A model generated the notes under the pieces. It did not search any database. It saw only the letters and a list, made by a program, of their open reading frames with translations, and was not told where the DNA came from. A stretch of DNA of 64,000 nt. It comes from Anaerolineales bacterium (lineage in GTDB: Bacteria > Chloroflexota > Anaerolineae > Anaerolineales > Villigracilaceae). Below are positions 60,134-64,000 of this stretch, piece after piece (within the stretch, counting starts at the first letter, position 1; each line of letters begins with the position of its first letter). The position numbers were made by a program, and so were the translations under genes. The stretch is from positions 558,001 to 622,000 of the forward strand of contig JABTTV010000001.1 in the NCBI GenBank assembly GCA_015075725.1, written 5' to 3'.

Positions 60134-61036
60134 ATGTCTCAATCCCAGGCAACGATCATCAGCTCTTCCTCGCCGTTAAAGCGCATCATGCATGCGGTGC
60201 GCGCCATCGAACGCGGAGACTACGATTCGTCGCTTCTGCGCGATTTCCTGAAAGAGTCCGGGGAGCTGGGTCAGCTCGCCCAGTTATTGGATACTGTGGC
60301 AAACACCATCCACCAGAGAAATACGCAATTGATGTTATTGAGCAAGGTGATTCCGATCGGCGTTTCGCTCTCGGCGGAGAAGGATTTCAACCGCCTGCTC
60401 GAGTCGCTGGTAGTGGAGGCGCAGTCTTTTACGAACGCAGATGCCGGTTCGCTCTATCTCGTCGAGGAGGATAAGCTGCGTTTTGTGATCCTGCGCAACA
60501 CCTCCTTGGACATGACAATGGGCGGCACAAGCGGCACGCCGATCTCCTTCTACCCGGTTCGCCTGCACAACGAAGACGGCTCGGAGAACCGCGCGAACGT
60601 GGTTTCCTACGCCGCGCTCACGCACCAACGCATCAATATTGCCGACGCCTACGAGGCCGAGGGATTCGATTTCTCCGGCACGAAGGCTTTCGATGAAAAG
60701 ACCAAATACCGCTCCAAGTCCTTCCTCACCATACCGCTCACCAATAAGGAAGGTTTGGTGATCGGGGTTCTGCAATTGATAAACGCAAAGGACCCCAAAA
60801 CGGGGGAGATCGTACCGTTCAAAGACGATGATGTACTGGAAGCGCTGGTCCTGCTCGCCACCGCCGCGTTGGACGGCTACATCCGCGAGGCTGCCCTGCG
60901 GCGCGAGATCGCCCAATTGAAGATCGAGATCGATAAGTCGCGGAGAGACAAACAAGTGGAGGAGATCACAGACACGAACTTTTTCCGCGACCTCAAATCC
61001 CGTGCGGAAGAAATGCGAACGAAAACCAAAAAATGA
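60134..61036 (+). CDS. GAF-domain signalling protein
   Basis: The 300-residue protein has a short N-terminal helical part, a GAF domain (about 85-245) with ADAGSLYLVEEDKLRF and SFLTIPLTNKEGLVIGVLQLIN, then a C-terminal coiled coil (about 255-300). It lacks an output domain, so it probably senses a small ligand or acts as a regulatory partner. It is divergent from nadD and is 2.3 kb upstream of the class III cyclase, a pairing often seen in bacteria with GAF-cyclase modules. Confidence 0.82.
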   Translation: MSQSQATIISSSSPLKRIMHAVRAIERGDYDSSLLRDFLKESGELGQLAQLLDTVANTIHQRNTQLMLLSKVIPIGVSLSAEKDFNRLLESLVVEAQSFTNADAGSLYLVEEDKLRFVILRNTSLDMTMGGTSGTPISFYPVRLHNEDGSENRANVVSYAALTHQRINIADAYEAEGFDFSGTKAFDEKTKYRSKSFLTIPLTNKEGLVIGVLQLINAKDPKTGEIVPFKDDDVLEALVLLATAALDGYIREAALRREIAQLKIEIDKSRRDKQVEEITDTNFFRDLKSRAEEMRTKTKK

Positions 61037-61054
61037 TCGCTTGGGCATCCGGGC

Positions 61055-61082
61055 TGATTTCCCGGTTTGCACAATTGTTATT
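61055..61082. terminator. Hairpin after the GAF gene
   Basis: CCGGG and CCCGG pair across CTGATTT, with TTTG after. Weak. The rest of the 61037-61194 gap has no gene. Confidence 0.35.
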
Positions 61083-61194
61083 TTCCGGGTTTTAATTCGA
61101 TGACCCTTTTGGGGGATGACCGACCACTAAGGTATTGAAACATCAAGAGAAATCGAAAAAGCCTCGTCATTGCCCTTCAAGGGCAGGGAAATTC

Positions 61195-62322
61195 ATGAAC
61201 CCTCTCACAATTAAACAAAAGAATATTTTGTTCGGCGCAACTCTTGCTCTTTTTGCTATCATCCCGGGCGCTTGCGGTGATACGGCGGAAATTGATCTTG
61301 GAGGCGCTGCCGGTCTTGGTACCGAGGAAGCGCAATCAACGATTCCGACCGATACCCCCCCGGAAATTCCCCCCGCAACTGCAACTCCCATCCCCGCAGC
61401 ATCCGGTCACATCATTTTCACATCCGACCGCGACGGACAGAATGACCTGTACATGGTCACACCCGATGGCGGCGAAACCACCCGCCTCACAGCCGGCGCA
61501 TCTGTGGATGAAAGCGGCACTCCCCAACTTTCCCCCGACGGGACCCGGGTCGCTTTCGCTGCAACAATCGGCAACAACACCGACATCTACGTGGTCGATA
61601 TCGCATCGAATGCCATCAGCCGTATCACCGACGCGCAGGGAAGAGACTCTTCCCCCTCCTGGTCTCCGGATGGGGGGCGGATCGTTTTTGAATCCTTCCG
61701 CGATGGGAATCTCGAAATTTACACCGTCAATGCCGACGGCTCCAACCCGACCCGCCTGACGAATGACTCGGTCGGTGATAGCAACCCTCTCTGGTCGCCG
61801 ACAACGAATGAGATCCTTTTCTCCAGTTCCCGCTTCGGCAACTCGGACCTGTTCCTGCTCAGTCCAAATGGGTCGCCTTCCACGCTGACGACGAATCCTG
61901 GTCCCGATAACAACCCGGCATGGTCGCCGGACGGAAGCGCAATTGCGTATTTAGAATTTTCCGGCGAACTCTCGAACATCTGCCTGATCGGGAGGGACGG
62001 GCTGAACAAACGCTGTTTGAACGAATACCCCTCTGATTTCGACACGCCGACCTGGTCGCCGGATGGAAATTGGATCGCCTCCACCGAAGGCGCAAGCATT
62101 CATATCTTCAATATCAGGGATGGTCAGGACATCGTAATTTCGCAGGCGGGAATCGAGCCGCATGGCATCCCGGCATGGTCGCCGGATGGTTTGAGGCTGG
62201 CTTTTCAAGCATTCGCCAATGGGAACATGGAACTCTTTCAAGTCCTCGTTCGTACGAACGAGTTCATGCAGGTCACTTCCCTTCCCGGGGTCGATGGAAA
62301 ACCAGTCTGGATTGCCAGGTAA
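61195..62322 (+). CDS. TolB-like PD40/WD40-repeat lipoprotein
   Basis: The 375-residue protein has a lipoprotein signal ending GACG (about residue 27) and a Thr/Pro-rich spacer. Six or seven PD40 repeats follow, each with SPDG or SPT and a V/I-rich strand (SPDGTRVAF, SPDGGRIVF, SPDGSAIAY), as in TolB-type beta-propellers. It begins at ATG 61195, with a GGG-rich site upstream; the longer frame starts in a region with no site. Function is likely protein or polysaccharide binding, without direct evidence. Confidence 0.85.
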   Translation: MNPLTIKQKNILFGATLALFAIIPGACGDTAEIDLGGAAGLGTEEAQSTIPTDTPPEIPPATATPIPAASGHIIFTSDRDGQNDLYMVTPDGGETTRLTAGASVDESGTPQLSPDGTRVAFAATIGNNTDIYVVDIASNAISRITDAQGRDSSPSWSPDGGRIVFESFRDGNLEIYTVNADGSNPTRLTNDSVGDSNPLWSPTTNEILFSSSRFGNSDLFLLSPNGSPSTLTTNPGPDNNPAWSPDGSAIAYLEFSGELSNICLIGRDGLNKRCLNEYPSDFDTPTWSPDGNWIASTEGASIHIFNIRDGQDIVISQAGIEPHGIPAWSPDGLRLAFQAFANGNMELFQVLVRTNEFMQVTSLPGVDGKPVWIAR

Positions 62323-62346
62323 GTTGCGGAAAGAAATATCTTGAAA

Positions 62347-62382
62347 AAACAGCCCGCGGCGTAAATGCCGGGGCTGTTTTTG
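62347..62382. terminator. Terminator between the TolB-like and SBP genes
   Basis: AAACAGCCC and GGGCTGTTT pair with an internal loop, followed by TTT; it works in both directions between convergent genes. Confidence 0.75.
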
Positions 62383-62406
62383 ATCTATCGTGAATTTTTT
62401 GTTCGC

Positions 62407-63150
62407 TCAGGGAGCGGGGATTTCCATCTTTTCGCCCGGGATGGCAGCGGAATCCCAATACTCATCAAATGGCGCAAGGACCAGCGTCGTTCCGTCGTTG
62501 GATTCTGCACGGTAGGGACCGCTGCCCCCATCTCGTCCAGCAAAGGAGGCTGGGCTTCCGATCGCGAATGCGATATCGGTCATTTTCCTGAGGAAATCGG
62601 GGTCCGGGGTATTCAGGTGAATAATGACACTACTTTCATCGACTTTTTCCATACCATCCACCGGCGATTTGGGCTTGCCATCGTCTTTGGTATCGCCTTT
62701 GAAGCCTTCGAAATTCGCGAGCCATGCAGCATATTCGCCGCTTCCGCGATTTGGGTCTTCCTTGTCAAACCAGCGGTTGAAGTTCAACATAACCACGTCT
62801 GCATTCAAGGATGACCCGTCATGAAAGACAACATCTCCACGCAGGTTGAATATATAATCCAGCCCGTCTTCTGAAACCGTGAACGATTCAGCCAGGGCAC
62901 CAACGATAACTCCGTCTTGTTCGCGGACCAGTGTCTCGTAAAGGTACAACGAGACTGTCCGGGAGTTCTCGTTCTCCAGGTTTGCCGGGTCAAGATTCAG
63001 GTCCACGCCGGGAGGCGCTTCTTCAGAAGTTGGAGCCGCTTCGGGGGCTGGAGTCCCGGATGCGCCGGAATCCTGATCACTTCCACATGCCGCCAGTAAC
63101 ATACCTGTTATAAGAAGCAGGAAAGGGATAAGTGGTCGTTTTTGAATCAT
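62407..63150 (-). CDS. Truncated oligopeptide-binding (SBP_bac_5-like) lipoprotein
   Basis: The 247-residue protein has a lipoprotein signal ending LLAACGS (Cys22) and an N-terminal lobe matching family 5 ABC solute-binding proteins (YETLVREQDGVIVGALAESF, TVSEDGLDYIFNLR and ADVVMLNFNRWFD). Full family members have about 500-600 residues; this stops after GPYRAESNDGTTLVLAPFDEYWD-like sequence and EKMEIPAP. No permease or ATPase genes are nearby. GGAGAA precedes the ATG. It may be a stand-alone binding protein or the remnant of a longer one. Confidence 0.75.
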   Translation of the reverse strand: MIQKRPLIPFLLLITGMLLAACGSDQDSGASGTPAPEAAPTSEEAPPGVDLNLDPANLENENSRTVSLYLYETLVREQDGVIVGALAESFTVSEDGLDYIFNLRGDVVFHDGSSLNADVVMLNFNRWFDKEDPNRGSGEYAAWLANFEGFKGDTKDDGKPKSPVDGMEKVDESSVIIHLNTPDPDFLRKMTDIAFAIGSPASFAGRDGGSGPYRAESNDGTTLVLAPFDEYWDSAAIPGEKMEIPAP

Positions 63151-63304
63151 TTTTTTCTCCTCGAACGTATAATAATTACTGCCCTCTCACCATGGACTAA
63201 AATCCATTACAGTCACCCAGCAGGGATGGGCATTGGGGCAGTTCATCGGCGGCGCTCGAATGCATCCATTCGAGACACTGCGTAGTGATTATAGTCGTTT
63301 CAAG

Positions 63305-63310
63305 TATAAT
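63305..63310 (+). promoter_or_regulatory. -10 element seven bases before the cyclase ATG
   Basis: A perfect TATAAT ends seven bases before the ATG at 63318. The gap 63151-63304 has no gene I can see. Confidence 0.5.
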
Positions 63311-63317
63311 TTTGCCC

Positions 63318-64000
63318 ATGCTTCCAGAATCCCCGCTTGCCATTATTGAAAGCCGATTACGCTATTTGATTCCCTCGGAGATGTATGCGGAAATGTGGGG
63401 AAACCCTTCTGTGGAGATCATGATCCAGGTGCATAACCACCTGCGGACCCTGCAACGCATCCTCCATGATTACACTTCGAGGCAGATCGACATTGCCCAG
63501 TTGAAGCCGGGAGATGTCAGGACCGAATGGCAGTACGGCACGATGATGTTCACAGACCTGGCGGGTTTCACGAAACTGATGGAAGCCAACGCCTCGAAAG
63601 GTCGCGAAGGCGCGGAAAATCTGCTGAGAGAGCTGACGAAATATTTTTCGACCATGATCTCCGTTATCAGCAAATCGGGGGGCGAACTGGTCGAGTTCAC
63701 CGGCGACGCAATGCTGGTGGTCTTCGCGAAAAAAAAGGAAAAAGCCGACGATGCCCAGCGCGCCATCCGCGCCGGTCTGCGGATGCAGCGCGCGATGAAG
63801 GATTTCGCGGAAATCCAAACCCCGTCGGGGGTCGTCAACCTGCAAATGCGCATCGGGATTCACAGCGGCAGGTTCCTCACGGCAGAGATCGGAACGCCGC
63901 GCCGCATGGAGCATGTCCTGCTCGGCAAGGATGTGCAGAAAGCGAAATTGACCGAAAGCAACGGCCGCAACGAGCGCGTGAACGTTTCGAGCACGGCCTA
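63318..64000 (+). CDS. Class III adenylate/guanylate cyclase, 3'-truncated by the window edge
   Basis: 227 codons are visible and the frame is open to the end. An N-terminal helical part (about 1-70) precedes a class III catalytic domain: FTDLAGFTKLM (78-88, metal-ligand Asp80), EFTGDAMLVVF (126-136, second Asp130) and IGIHSGRF. Whether it makes cAMP or cGMP is not decided by what is visible. The downstream gene part is outside the window. The transcript is predicted to be leaderless. Confidence 0.85.
   Translation, partial: MLPESPLAIIESRLRYLIPSEMYAEMWGNPSVEIMIQVHNHLRTLQRILHDYTSRQIDIAQLKPGDVRTEWQYGTMMFTDLAGFTKLMEANASKGREGAENLLRELTKYFSTMISVISKSGGELVEFTGDAMLVVFAKKKEKADDAQRAIRAGLRMQRAMKDFAEIQTPSGVVNLQMRIGIHSGRFLTAEIGTPRRMEHVLLGKDVQKAKLTESNGRNERVNVSSTA

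Overview
The window looks like a chromosomal segment from an uncultured or environmental Chloroflexota bacterium, most likely class Anaerolineae. This is inferred from gene content, not from a database search: a quinol-oxidising alternative complex III (act) operon with the ActB subunit split into two genes, cytochrome bd with a fused CydDC, a two-AAA-domain DnaC-like loader beside DnaB, a bifunctional-nuclease (DUF151) gene, and abundant short palindromic intergenic repeats. Composition is moderately GC-rich and even, and I see no prophage, plasmid or CRISPR array. It is mostly housekeeping DNA interrupted by small repeat elements.

Layout. 1-5.7 kb: cydA (3' part), cydB and a single-polypeptide cydDC. 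5.7-9.5 kb: rho, a LysM/M23 envelope peptidase, birA and a small membrane protein. 9.5-12.5 kb (minus): gyrA and tRNA-Leu. 12.7-18.3 kb: small ORFs, a GNAT acetyltransferase, an HpcH/HpaI aldolase, etfBA, then (minus) an AhpD-like protein and a dienelactone-hydrolase-family protein. 18.5-20.3 kb: a ribbon-helix-helix regulator with its own operators plus an MFS exporter. 20.4-22.3 kb: a large membrane protein. 22.3-22.95 kb: tRNA-Ser followed by tandem copies of its 3' end and by nested repeat elements. 22.96-29.7 kb (minus): the act operon. 30-41 kb: a phosphate region with phoP/phoR-like regulators, a STAS protein, a 35-codon ORF, PHP and surE genes, manA (minus) and pstSCAB-phoU. 40.9-43.3 kb (minus): nicotinamidase and nicotinate phosphoribosyltransferase. 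43.5-47.5 kb (minus): a replication cluster (DUF151, dnaB, a DnaD-like gene, a double-ATPase loader). 47.7-49 kb: tRNA-Pro, a membrane protein and a tRNA-Sec candidate. 49-54 kb: M50 protease, sugar-type binding lipoprotein, zinc-ribbon membrane protein, aldehyde dehydrogenase. 54-55.8 kb: a REP-associated transposase with flanking REPs, and yibE/F. 56-58.2 kb: an ECF sigma, anti-sigma and beta-repeat membrane protein operon. 58.3-64 kb: an Fsr-type MFS transporter, nadD, a GAF protein, a TolB-like lipoprotein, a short oligopeptide-binding lipoprotein and the 5' part of a class III adenylate cyclase.

How the parts work together. ETF and alternative complex III deal with electron flow into and through the quinone pool, and cytochrome bd oxidises quinol with oxygen. 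PhoP/PhoR would sense phosphate and drive Pst uptake. Direct repeats of TTAACA at 11-bp spacing lie a fixed 20 bp before the -10 element of the regulator gene, a STAS gene and a 35-codon ORF, and in a related arrangement upstream of pstS. Nicotinamidase, nicotinate phosphoribosyltransferase and NadD are all parts of NAD salvage. A window-wide regulatory habit stands out: at least eleven genes have a -10 hexamer only 6-9 nt before the start codon, which points to widespread leaderless transcription.
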